From Luminiphilus sp. (GTDB lineage Bacteria > Pseudomonadota > Gammaproteobacteria > Pseudomonadales > Halieaceae), in contig JAQXAF010000077.1 of the NCBI GenBank assembly GCA_029253085.1, positions 1 through 37,392 on the forward strand: a stretch of DNA of 37,392 bases. The letters run 5' to 3'. This document shows, in pieces, positions 15,020 through 23,008 of the stretch (its first letter is position 1; every line of letters starts with the position of its first letter). The notes below the pieces were generated by a model. That model worked only from the letters and a program-made list of their open reading frames with translations. It searched no databases and was not told where the DNA came from. Both the position numbers and the translations under genes were made by a program.

Positions 15020-16744
15020 TTGTTGGATATAAGTCTCATCATGATGGTTGTTGTCTGGCTAGTCACTACTCTTTTGGTGACGCGTTGGCCTGCGCCTTGG
15101 GTTTTTGGCAGTGCCTTGCTGGCCTGTCTGTTGATGGGGCTAGTTGACATCAATATTGTGCTTGCCAAAGCCACCAATGAGGGGTTGGTCACCCTCGTAC
15201 TTTTAATGCTGATTTCTGTCGGTTTTGAACGTCTACCTTGGCTGCTTATGGTGTCACGGCGCATGGTGGTTCCATCGCTCGCGGGTTCCCTGTTGCGTGT
15301 ATCGCTGGTGACTGCAGTTTTTTCAGCCTTTGTAAACAACACCGCTGTGGTGGCGACCCTTGCGGGAGTGCTGAGGCGATCACGTTTTCATGCGCCTAGC
15401 CAACTTTTGCTGCCGCTTTCGTATGCGGCCATTTTAGGCGGCACGTTGACACTTATTGGAACCTCTACAAATCTTATCGTGAGTAGCTTCCTGCAAGAGG
15501 CTTCTGGGAAAGGCATCGATTTCTTTGCATTTTTGCCCGTGGCATTACCCGCAGCAATCGGCGGTATTATTTGCATGGTCATGTTTCGTCATCGACTACC
15601 GCATTATGACCAAACGGCGCTTCAGATTAGCGAGCATTTGATTGAAGCCAAAGTGCTCCCCGGATCCAAACTCATTGGAAGAAGTATTTTAGACAACGGG
15701 CTGCGGGACCTTGACGGTCTTTTTTTGGTGGAGATTGCTCGGGGCCACGAAATGTTGTCCCCGGTCGCACCATCACAGCGTATTGAGTCGGGGGATCGAC
15801 TGATCTTTTCAGGGGACGTCAGCCGTGTAGGCCTTCTTTCGACATTCCAAGGTCTACAGCTGTTTGCCATGGAAGAGGGGCTGCTGAGTGACAATATGAC
15901 GGAAGTTATTTTGTTGCCCAACGCTGCCGTGGCCGGCCAAACCATAAAAGAGTCGAGCTTCAGAGCACGTTTTGATGCAGCGGTGGTTGGATTACGTCGA
16001 GACGGTGCGCAGCTCTCGGGAAAGCTTGGGGGCATTACCTTGCAGCCCGGTGACTACCTCGCCTTAGCCGTGGGTCCGGACTTTGCCCAGCGAATGAACT
16101 TGGGTCGAAATTTTCTGGTCGTTAATGCTCAATTAAACACGCTGCGCCTTCCCCTGCCGGTTAGTATTTTTGTAACTGCGGCCGTCGTTGCGGTTGTGAC
16201 CTTAGCGGCAATGGGCATTCTCGCTTTGATTAAAGGCCTCGCCTTTCTGCTGGCGGTATTTTTGGTGCTGGGCGTCATAAACGGCGCGGATTTGCGTCGG
16301 CGCTTCCCTTTTGAGATGTGGATCATCATTGCCTCGGCCCTAACGGTTGCCCAGGGCCTGCAAGATACCGGGGCCGTGGCGGCGGCGGCGGTTTGGGCGG
16401 CACCATTGATCACGGGTATTGAACCGCTATGGACACTAATTGCGGTCTACTTTTTAACGCTTTTTCTTACTGAGCTAATGACCAACAATGCGGCGGCTGC
16501 GCTCATGTTTCCGGTGGCTTGGACATTGGCGCTGTCCAGCGGTGTCGACCCCATGCCCTTTGTTATGACGATTGCCTTTGGCGCTAGTGCCTCTTTTCTA
16601 ACGCCCTTTGGCTATACGACGAATCTGATGGTGCAAAACCTAGGAAGCTATCAGCGCGCGGATTACTTGAGGTACGGACTGCCTGTTACCCTCGTCTACA
16701 GCGCCGTCGTTCTGCTGATCCTCCCAAGGGTATTTCCTTTTTAA
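15020..16744 (+). CDS. SLC13/CitMHS-like membrane carrier with two RCK_C domains
   Basis: This protein (574 residues from the TTG at 15020, or 567 from the ATG at 15041; neither has a good ribosome site) has an N-terminal helical bundle. It contains the conserved motif AFVNNTAVVATLAGV and a following GGTLTLIGTSTNLIVSSFL. Two soluble RCK_C (TrkA_C) domains lie near residues 207-265 and 291-352, the first with VLPGSKLIGRSI and the second with LPNAAVAGQTIKESSF. A second bundle repeats the signature as LTELMTNNAAAALMFPVAW and GASASFLTPFGYTTNLMVQN. The arrangement matches the ion-transporter superfamily SLC13-type proteins with TrkA_C insertions, which move dicarboxylates, sulfate or similar anions with Na+ or H+. 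Substrate is unknown. It converges on the lipoprotein gene 23 bp downstream without a terminator. Confidence 0.9.
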   Translation: MLDISLIMMVVVWLVTTLLVTRWPAPWVFGSALLACLLMGLVDINIVLAKATNEGLVTLVLLMLISVGFERLPWLLMVSRRMVVPSLAGSLLRVSLVTAVFSAFVNNTAVVATLAGVLRRSRFHAPSQLLLPLSYAAILGGTLTLIGTSTNLIVSSFLQEASGKGIDFFAFLPVALPAAIGGIICMVMFRHRLPHYDQTALQISEHLIEAKVLPGSKLIGRSILDNGLRDLDGLFLVEIARGHEMLSPVAPSQRIESGDRLIFSGDVSRVGLLSTFQGLQLFAMEEGLLSDNMTEVILLPNAAVAGQTIKESSFRARFDAAVVGLRRDGAQLSGKLGGITLQPGDYLALAVGPDFAQRMNLGRNFLVVNAQLNTLRLPLPVSIFVTAAVVAVVTLAAMGILALIKGLAFLLAVFLVLGVINGADLRRRFPFEMWIIIASALTVAQGLQDTGAVAAAAVWAAPLITGIEPLWTLIAVYFLTLFLTELMTNNAAAALMFPVAWTLALSSGVDPMPFVMTIAFGASASFLTPFGYTTNLMVQNLGSYQRADYLRYGLPVTLVYSAVVLLILPRVFPF

Positions 16745-16767
16745 CTCCCTGCGCTGAGGCGGGACAC

Positions 16768-17454
16768 CTAGATCTTATTGATATGGTCGAAGTAGGGCAG
16801 GTAAATATGCTTAATATCGGCGTTTTCCCCTGAACCGCCTTTTACACCGTCAGCCCCAAAAGATTGCAGCTCGTAGGGGATTCTGACACCCGCAAATGGC
16901 TCGCAGACGTAATGGTACGCTCTGCTCCAAGGATCGTTGGGGAGTGTGTCAATGTAGCCGTCTTCAGGAAAATTTCCTGGTGGGTTACCCGTTGTCGCTC
17001 GCTGAACGAGTGCCTGCAGGCCCTGTTCGGTCCAGGGGTAGGTGCGGTTGTCGCTGATATATGACTCTAGTGGCACAGCGAGGACTCGGAAATCTGCAAG
17101 GATGCGGTCTATTTGCGGCTGTTGGAGCTCATAATCAATCCCCAGCTCCGCGTTCAACGCCGCTGTCGGGTCTTCATTGCAGTAAACTTTAACGTCCATC
17201 GACAAAGGCCTGAGATTGGCGACGGTATCGAGCACAACAAAGTCTTTATAAATTGGGAAACCTTGGTAGTCCGTAGCGAGATACTTGCCGCAGGTGACGT
17301 TGCCAGGATACTGCGCTACGTCTTTGTAGTTTGAGTTTGGCGCCACTTGGCCAGTCTCTTCCAGTGCCTGCGCGGCCTGATCCTCGGTTGATGTGCAACC
17401 TGTAAGTAAACCAAGCATTGCTATGCACGAAAAAAATATGGCGGGGTGTTGCAT
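16768..17454 (-). CDS. Lipoprotein with a C-terminal GspG-like (type II secretion pseudopilin) domain
   Basis: This 228-residue protein starts at the ATG at 17454, with GAGGAAG upstream. It has a lipoprotein signal ending in the lipobox LLTGC (Cys20), followed by a Thr/Glu/Ala-rich spacer. An unrecognised middle region (41-110) has two cysteines (C55 and C92) that could pair. Residues about 115-214 strongly resemble the globular domain of major pseudopilin GspG. This region shows YISDNRTYPWTEQGLQALV, then GYIDTLPNDPWSRAYHYV, then LQSFGADGVKGGSGENADI, with the Asp/Gly-rich calcium-site loop. A GspG proper has an N-terminal methylated helix; this protein has none and is membrane-anchored by lipid instead. 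No other type II secretion genes are in the window. It may be a periplasm-facing binding protein using the pseudopilin fold; function unknown. Confidence 0.85.
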   Translation of the reverse strand: MQHPAIFFSCIAMLGLLTGCTSTEDQAAQALEETGQVAPNSNYKDVAQYPGNVTCGKYLATDYQGFPIYKDFVVLDTVANLRPLSMDVKVYCNEDPTAALNAELGIDYELQQPQIDRILADFRVLAVPLESYISDNRTYPWTEQGLQALVQRATTGNPPGNFPEDGYIDTLPNDPWSRAYHYVCEPFAGVRIPYELQSFGADGVKGGSGENADIKHIYLPYFDHINKI

Positions 17455-17908
17455 GTTAACTTCCTCGAGGTCTTTTTTGTTTCGTTTTGTGGATGACGCC
17501 ACAGCCGTAGGGCAAGTTTTCTACGAACGGGCTATTGGGACTGGTGTATTAGTGAAGCCCGGCGTGACGTTGTAGTGATAATATCGCAAGTGTTAATTAA
17601 ATGGACTGTCTTATCACAAGTTTATAGGTATTTTCTGCTTCGTCTGAGGTAGCGTCGAACTGTAAATGCCCAATGCTGTAGTCCTAGAGTTGCTCTCAAG
17701 GTTTGGGTGGTCGCTTAAAATCTATGGCTATGGCTATGGCTCGTGAAGACGGTGCTTTTTTCGCGTTTGATAGGCTTCTAATCATTGTGACTTTAAGGCA
17801 TGCAATTTTTATTAGAGTCACCAATAGCGCGAGGATTCGTCTGCCCGCGCCGTTTGTGGGAGTATATGGCGGCAGGTCACAAAAAATCCCACGGGTACAG
17901 GCGTTCAT
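17455..17908. other. Intergenic region between divergent lipoprotein and desaturase genes
   Basis: These 454 bp contain no ORF I would accept. I see a triple direct repeat of CTATGG (17722-17739), an inverted pair GTGATAA / TTATCAC with 29 bases between (17575-17617), and a TTAATTAA palindrome inside that spacer. The region should hold both promoters, but no clear -35/-10 pair stands out. Confidence 0.4.
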
Positions 17909-18874
17909 ATGTCGATCAAAGTCTCACCAAAGGCTTGCTCCCTAGCGGTTATAAAGCCCAGCCAGTTACTCTCTGCCGAGGAGCGGCTGGCACTGACGCG
18001 GCCTAGTGATCTGGTGGGCTTCGGATTGGTGCTTAAAAACTGGGGTTTAATTTTCCTGCTTTTGGGTTTGGCAGCGCATTATCCCGGCGCAGTGACCGCA
18101 CTTTTGGTTTTAGTCCTGTTACCCGGCCGCCAGTTGGGTCTGGCCGTTCTCATGCATGAAGCGGGGCACGGCTCCTTGTTTGCGACGCCGGCCTTAAACG
18201 GCTTCGTGGGCCAATGGCTTTGCGCACTGCCAACCCTAGGCGACTTACCAAGTTATGCAGCGGGTCACTTGGAGCACCATCGGAAAGTAGGTACCGATGA
18301 AGATCCAGACCTTGTTAACTATGCGGCTTACCCCATTTCTACAAAGAGTTTCGGGCGAAAAATTTTTCGAGATCTTACCGGACAAACGGGTGCCAAGTTA
18401 TTGGTTAGCCTGTTTAAGGGGGGGGCTGGGAACATGAACCGAGCGCAAGTCCAGGGGCGAGCACTTCTTCTTAAGCAAGTATTGGTACAGGTGGCCCTCT
18501 TCCTCTCCCTATACGCATTGGATTGGGGTTGGACGTGGTTACTTTGGTTTGTCACTTTTATGACAACGTACATGCTAGTGATTCGAGTGCGCCAGATTGC
18601 AGAGCATGGAGCGGTGCCGGATCTTTACAGCCTTGACCCCAGAGGGAATACGCGCACGGTAGAAGCATCCTATTGGCAACGGTTTTTAGTCGCGCCGCAT
18701 GGTGTCAATTTTCATCTAGAGCACCATTTTATGGCCGCAGTTCCGTGCTATCGACTTCCGCATCTTCGCCGCTTGTTGCGCGCACGGGGTTACTTTGACA
18801 ACACGCCAGTTTTTTTGGGTTATGGCGCGGTCTTCAAGAAAGTTTTGCAAAGGACGTCATCAGTAACGTCCTAA
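17909..18874 (+). CDS. Membrane fatty acid desaturase
   Basis: This 321-residue integral membrane protein has the three histidine boxes of di-iron desaturases: HEAGH (83-87), HLEHH (120-124) and HLEHH (269-273). Hydrophobic segments precede the first box and follow the second, for example LVGFGLVLKNWGLIFLLLGL and VALFLSLYALDWGWTWLLWF. The conserved extra residues RQIAEHG and GVNFHLEHHFMAAVPCYRLP also fit. Such enzymes use O2 and electrons from ferredoxin or cytochrome to place a double bond or hydroxyl group in an acyl chain or related lipid. The regiospecificity is not readable. It is monocistronic by context: a long upstream gap, and a small hairpin (18911-18938) after it. Carotenoid-modifying members share the boxes, so that alternative remains. 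Confidence 0.9.
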   Translation: MSIKVSPKACSLAVIKPSQLLSAEERLALTRPSDLVGFGLVLKNWGLIFLLLGLAAHYPGAVTALLVLVLLPGRQLGLAVLMHEAGHGSLFATPALNGFVGQWLCALPTLGDLPSYAAGHLEHHRKVGTDEDPDLVNYAAYPISTKSFGRKIFRDLTGQTGAKLLVSLFKGGAGNMNRAQVQGRALLLKQVLVQVALFLSLYALDWGWTWLLWFVTFMTTYMLVIRVRQIAEHGAVPDLYSLDPRGNTRTVEASYWQRFLVAPHGVNFHLEHHFMAAVPCYRLPHLRRLLRARGYFDNTPVFLGYGAVFKKVLQRTSSVTS

Positions 18875-18910
18875 ATTCTGTAGTACCAACCAGAGTTGAT
18901 CTCCACACGG

Positions 18911-18938
18911 CTCTGACCTGTTGTTGCTTGTGTCAGAG
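18911..18938 (+). terminator. Weak inverted repeat after the desaturase gene
   Basis: CTCTGAC pairs with GTCAGAG across a 14-base loop, 36 bp after the desaturase stop. No U-tract follows. It may act as terminator or as an operator for the downstream Gly-Gly protein gene. Confidence 0.25.
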
Positions 18939-19041
18939 ATCTAAGGTTGTCACGTCGCTGTTATTTGTCCAAGTACAGCTGTCTGTAAAAGCATAAATGA
19001 CGCGACCCAAACAGGGGCCAAGGATGGCCTGCCATTGAGAC

Positions 19042-19047
19042 AGGGAG
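19042..19047 (+). promoter_or_regulatory. Ribosome binding site deciding the start of the Gly-Gly protein
   Basis: AGGGAG directly abuts an ATG at 19048 but lies six bases before a second ATG at 19054. Normal spacing favours the second ATG as the start. Confidence 0.65.
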
Positions 19048-19053
19048 ATGTCC

Positions 19054-19356
19054 ATGAAAACTACGTTTGAATCCTTAGGGATACTGTTACTGCTGATCAG
19101 TGCGACTGCGACTGCAGCCACCGCTGCGCCGATCAATGTTGGCACGCACAGCGATAGCAATTTACCCTTGATCTACGATATGCCGATTGAAGAGCTCGAT
19201 CCCATCGTTATGGAAAGCACCCGGGGGGGCTTGGGGCCACTGGCGCTAGCGCTAGGTATCGCCGGCGTTGATCTGGCGTTAATGAGCTTCTATTGGGGGG
19301 TCTATGTTCCTCACTATGCACCGTCGAGGCCCCACTATTATACGGAGGCTCCGTAA
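19054..19356 (+). CDS. Small exported protein with a Gly-Gly processing-like motif
   Basis: This 100-residue protein is not recognised as a named family. Residues 1-25 form a clear Sec signal peptide (hydrophobic core LGILLLLISATAT, ending ATAA). A short acidic segment follows, with IEELDPIVMESTRGG, where the paired glycines are residues 58-59. L48 and M53 sit at positions -12 and -7 from the Gly-Gly, as in double-glycine leaders, but positions -4 and -8 do not match. After the Gly-Gly comes a hydrophobic, Gly/Ala-rich stretch (LGPLALALGIAGVDLALM), then an aromatic tail with WGVYVPHY and PHYYTEAP. It is followed 10 bp later by an exported C39-like peptidase, which suggests that the peptidase cuts after the Gly-Gly, giving a mature 41-residue peptide. 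That is inference; a bacteriocin-like or a structural role are both open. Confidence 0.8.
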   Translation: MKTTFESLGILLLLISATATAATAAPINVGTHSDSNLPLIYDMPIEELDPIVMESTRGGLGPLALALGIAGVDLALMSFYWGVYVPHYAPSRPHYYTEAP

Positions 19357-19366
19357 CGCAACCATC

Positions 19367-19981
19367 ATGGGTCGCGAGCAAACCGTGCTTCGGTATTTTA
19401 GGTGTCAGAGACGTCCTTCAACTTTCGCCCGGTTATTTGCCGGGCTAGGCTTTTTGGCAACGATGGCGGCACAAGGCCAGTTCGACTCCAGTGACATGAT
19501 GCAGCCCTCCTCAAATAATCCGGCCATGGCTGGCATGCCCAACGACTGCGGACTTCGAGCGGTTGCCTTTGTCCTTGCCGAAAAGGGGTTTCATTCGGAG
19601 CTCGAGGGGCTAGCAGATTTGTTGAGCTTTCGTTATGCCGCGACTGGAGGAAGACCTATCGGTGAGGGGTATTCGCTATCGGATCTACAGTGGCTATTAA
19701 ACGACTTTGGTATCCAATCTCGGGGAGTTTTTGCGTCGAAATTTTGGCTGCAGCGGCGAAAGCAGTCGACGGTCTTAAGAATACCCGGAAAGATGTGGGG
19801 ACACTTTGTTGTTCTACGGTCAATCGATGCTTCGGGCGTGGCGAAGATTTATGACCCAACCCAAGGCGTTATTGAAATTCCTTTGGGCGTTTTAGCCTCC
19901 CGTTGGGCTAATTCTGCGGGTCAAGGTATCGCATTGGTCACGGAAAGCACTATGCATGCCTCCCATGACATAGCCGAATAA
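19367..19981 (+). CDS. Stand-alone exported C39-like cysteine peptidase
   Basis: This 204-residue protein starts at the ATG at 19367; the frame is open further upstream to 19304 but that would overlap the previous gene. GGAGG lies 18 bases before this ATG, which is too far, so the start is uncertain. The N-terminus has a basic region, then a hydrophobic core (LFAGLGFLATMAAQG), consistent with a signal peptide or anchor. The peptidase domain contains NDCGLRAVAFVL with Cys61, the motif GHFVVLRSID with His146, and YDPTQG with Asp163. These are the C39 Cys-His-Asp set found in bacteriocin-processing peptidases. There is no ABC transporter attached, unlike SunT or LagD types. The usual Gln six residues before the Cys is Ala55. 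Adjacent to a Gly-Gly protein, it probably processes that protein in the periplasm. Confidence 0.82.
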   Translation: MGREQTVLRYFRCQRRPSTFARLFAGLGFLATMAAQGQFDSSDMMQPSSNNPAMAGMPNDCGLRAVAFVLAEKGFHSELEGLADLLSFRYAATGGRPIGEGYSLSDLQWLLNDFGIQSRGVFASKFWLQRRKQSTVLRIPGKMWGHFVVLRSIDASGVAKIYDPTQGVIEIPLGVLASRWANSAGQGIALVTESTMHASHDIAE

Positions 19982-19984
19982 AAG

Positions 19985-22936
19985 TTAACTTAGGTCTCTT
20001 TGCTCGAGACCTAATTCTGCCAGCAGGGCGGCCTCACGAGTAGCCGTTTGGGTATTGGTGATTATCGCCGTACTGGCCTCGGCGTCGACCAGATAGGTTT
20101 CTGTGACTCGGCGCAGATCATCTAGCGTGGTGTTGATAATACCGCGCCGAAAAGCTTCACGATGTTCTGCAGTTCTGGCAAACAACGATTCATGGAAATG
20201 CCTGCGCGCCTCCCCCGCTGGGGATCCCGGTTTATCAAGGCTGCCGATGACACCGAGAATAGCCTCCTCTAAAGTCTCGAATTCATGATTGTTGGCTAAA
20301 AACCAATCAATAGCCCCATCAAAGTCAGCCAAAGTCTCACCGAGGCGTGGGTCTCGATAAGAAAAGAATCGAAACGCCCCCACATTTCCGTCATGACTGG
20401 CGCCACCGCCATAGGCACCACCCTGTTCACGGATTGCACGGTGCAGATAACCGTTACGCAGTACCGCAGAAAGAACCGTAAGAGCGGGTGCGTCTGCATG
20501 GCTGGAGGGCACGGTCTGGTAGGCTTTAGCACAGAAGTTCACCTGAGTATTCGTGACCCAAGCTTCGCGGCGGTGCTCCCTGATCGCATCGGGGCGCCAC
20601 ACTGGCTGCGCCGTATCCCGTATCGCGGGTTTGATTGTCTCTAGCGCATACCCTTCTGCTGCCTTCAAATTTTGTTCGTCAGCAATGATCGCTATTTGCA
20701 ACCCTTGGGCGTCAACAAGCTGGTGGTGTATTCCTGTTAATTGCGCCATAAAGCTCTGAAGTTCACTGTCGTCAGCGAGGCGATCATCCAGCGCTCTTAA
20801 GCTTCGTATGCCCTCTAGACCACCTTGTTCATGTGCCCGGAGAGCCAATGGGCTCATGCCCGCGGTCGCCGCAGTCATCGCCAAACTATGACCACTTCCG
20901 GTAATTGATTGGTCGCGCCGCGCTCGGATCTGATTGATGAGCTCACGTATACGCGGGCCCTCGTCAAATCGAGTGTTAGAAAACGTATCGTGCATCAGTC
21001 CGACTTGTCGTTCAGAGCGATTAGCGAGGGCTTTAGATGATGTCAGTAGCCAGCCACTGCAGTCTTGTACATCGCCTCTGGCACTACGGGTCATCGTAGC
21101 AACACTGAGCGACCCTACGGTGGCAGACTGCAGGTCTTGAATCTTTAGGTAGTCAGCGGATCCTGCTCCGAGCTCCCCAATAAGTCCGGTAACCAGGGGT
21201 AGGATCGCCATATCTTGCTCAGACAAGGCGGGAAGCGGCTTTACCCACTGCTGGTAGACCAGCCCGTTGGTGCCCGTTGTGTAATTCCAAACATTGACAC
21301 CACCTTCATTCCTGACCTCTGGTTTGGGCTCTGAAATGCCATCTGGAATATCACTCAGCGTCACTTTTGGTAAAATATTGGGGTCATCTTCAAGGCCCTG
21401 CCGCGCCTTCAATTTCTCGGCAAGATCCAAAATTTTAGAACGTCCGGCGTCGTCCAAGGATTCAGCCATTGTGCTGAGTCGTCCCTGCTCTGCTTTTTCG
21501 CGACCAGCGGTGAGGCCGCTGTCAGGTGCTAGGGTTAAGGTCACGCGGTGTGGATTATTTAGCAGCAATCGGGTTATCAATCCGGGAACATAATCGTCAC
21601 TGAGGCTGCGCTCACGGATAATCTCCAATATGGGGTCAAGATTGAGTGCGGCCAGGGAGTCCCCTCCATGCACGGCAGCGCCCAGTGCGCGAAGCATTAG
21701 ATTGAGGCCATAGGGCATACCGTCACCGGTCAATTCACGCTGGGACAATTCAATTTGATGCAGTATGGCCTCTAGCCGCTCCTGAGGAATACCGGTGTCA
21801 GCAATGGTTTTAATGACGCTGAGAACGGCGTTTTCGAATTCTTCTAACTGATCAATAGCGCTGCCCTCAATGCCACAACAAAAAACCATTTCGCGCATGG
21901 ACTCTTCAACACCGCACAGGGGCGATGGCGCTGTTCCTAGGGGTGTGGTCTCGAGGAATTGCATGAGTGGTGAAGCACTGTTCTCCATGAGCACAGCGGC
22001 TAAAACCTGAGCTTCGAGCATGGCGAGTAGGTCAGAGCTCTCACCCAGCTTCCACCCGATGACATGGTGTGTCTTTCGTCCCGATTCCTCGTCGTCCTCA
22101 ACCGCATAGGGGTGGGTGGCGCGTTTTGGTGCGGTAAATGCGTGCTCAAGATCGACTGATATTGGAGTCTCTGATGCCTCAAAGCGCTTTAAGACAGCAG
22201 ATTCAAAGACGGCTTGATGGTCACTGGCAGGAATATCACCAAAGGTAAGAAACACGGCATTACTTGGATGGTAGTGTCGGGCGTAAAAATCTCTAAGTTG
22301 TTGATAGCTGAGGTCAGGGATATTTGCGGGGTCACCACCACTGTTGTGATGGTAGGTATTGGTGGGGAAGAGCTCGAAACACAGTCTATCCCACAGCACG
22401 GCGGAGACTGACGACATTGCTCCTTTCATTTCGTTGAAAACCGCGCCTTTGAAAACAAGGTATCCTTCAGAGTCTTGGGGGTTTTCGAATTCGACTCGAT
22501 GTCCTTCTTGCGCGAAGTCCAGGGGATCAAGTCTGGAGAAAAATACCGCGTCTAGATAAACCGACAGTAAATTACTAAAGTCCTTCCGGTTTTGTGTGGC
22601 GAACGGGTAAGCGGTCCAATCGGAGCTCGTAAATGCGTTCATAAAAGTATTGAGCGAACGCCGTAGCATCATAAAAAATGGATCGCGGACCGGGTAGCTC
22701 TCGCTGCCACAAAGCACGGTATGTTCGAGAATATGGGCGACCCCGGTAGAGTCCTCTGGAACGGTTCGCAGTGCCACCATAAAGACATTTTCAGGGTTGT
22801 CGCACTGCAGGTGCAAATGTTGGGCGCCGGTAGCGGGGTGGATGAACTCCTCGACGGTGACATTTAAGGCAGGAATAACGGCGCTGCGTTGCTTTTGAAA
22901 CGTAATGGAGGCTGAATTTAGGGCTATTGATTCCAT
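19985..22936 (-). CDS. M16C (presequence protease-like) zinc metallopeptidase
   Basis: This 983-residue protein matches PreP/insulinase-type M16 enzymes in size. It has the inverted zinc motif H68-I-L-E71-H72 in GVAHILEHTVLCGS, with a third ligand likely at Glu169 in FNEMKGAMSS. Later family segments include FLTFGDIPASDHQ and, in the C-terminal half, GGAYGGGASHDGNVGAFRFFSYRDPR. The two halves form a closed chamber that degrades unfolded peptides up to about 70 residues. There is no signal peptide, so it should act in the cytosol, unlike E. coli pitrilysin. The ATG at 22936 has only a weak upstream site. It is downstream of the glutaminyl cyclase gene on the same strand (72 bp gap with a weak hairpin) and converges with the C39 peptidase, with just 3 bp between stops. 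Confidence 0.93.
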   Translation of the reverse strand: MESIALNSASITFQKQRSAVIPALNVTVEEFIHPATGAQHLHLQCDNPENVFMVALRTVPEDSTGVAHILEHTVLCGSESYPVRDPFFMMLRRSLNTFMNAFTSSDWTAYPFATQNRKDFSNLLSVYLDAVFFSRLDPLDFAQEGHRVEFENPQDSEGYLVFKGAVFNEMKGAMSSVSAVLWDRLCFELFPTNTYHHNSGGDPANIPDLSYQQLRDFYARHYHPSNAVFLTFGDIPASDHQAVFESAVLKRFEASETPISVDLEHAFTAPKRATHPYAVEDDEESGRKTHHVIGWKLGESSDLLAMLEAQVLAAVLMENSASPLMQFLETTPLGTAPSPLCGVEESMREMVFCCGIEGSAIDQLEEFENAVLSVIKTIADTGIPQERLEAILHQIELSQRELTGDGMPYGLNLMLRALGAAVHGGDSLAALNLDPILEIIRERSLSDDYVPGLITRLLLNNPHRVTLTLAPDSGLTAGREKAEQGRLSTMAESLDDAGRSKILDLAEKLKARQGLEDDPNILPKVTLSDIPDGISEPKPEVRNEGGVNVWNYTTGTNGLVYQQWVKPLPALSEQDMAILPLVTGLIGELGAGSADYLKIQDLQSATVGSLSVATMTRSARGDVQDCSGWLLTSSKALANRSERQVGLMHDTFSNTRFDEGPRIRELINQIRARRDQSITGSGHSLAMTAATAGMSPLALRAHEQGGLEGIRSLRALDDRLADDSELQSFMAQLTGIHHQLVDAQGLQIAIIADEQNLKAAEGYALETIKPAIRDTAQPVWRPDAIREHRREAWVTNTQVNFCAKAYQTVPSSHADAPALTVLSAVLRNGYLHRAIREQGGAYGGGASHDGNVGAFRFFSYRDPRLGETLADFDGAIDWFLANNHEFETLEEAILGVIGSLDKPGSPAGEARRHFHESLFARTAEHREAFRRGIINTTLDDLRRVTETYLVDAEASTAIITNTQTATREAALLAELGLEQRDLS

Positions 22937-22969
22937 GAAAAATCCGGTTGTTGAGAAAGTGGCGAGGTG

Positions 22970-22986
22970 CCTGAAAGCACTTCAGG
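22970..22986 (-). terminator. Weak hairpin between glutaminyl cyclase and M16 genes
   Basis: CCTGAA and TTCAGG form a 6 bp stem around a five-base loop, 22 bp after the cyclase stop. No U-tract is present, so read-through into the M16 gene is possible. Confidence 0.25.
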
Positions 22987-23008
22987 GGTTATTGTAGCGC
23001 GAAGCACG

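Noticed and set aside
17722-17739. Triple CTATGG direct repeat
   Set aside because: Only three short copies with no further units or flanking structure; too small for a CRISPR array or iteron set.
17703-17945. Possible 80-codon small gene before the desaturase
   Set aside because: It starts from a non-ATG codon without a ribosome site, overlaps the desaturase start, and has no motif.
19054-19981. Fap functional amyloid operon (FapD-like C39)
   Set aside because: No FapB/C repeats, FapE or FapF barrel near; the small protein lacks amyloid repeat motifs.
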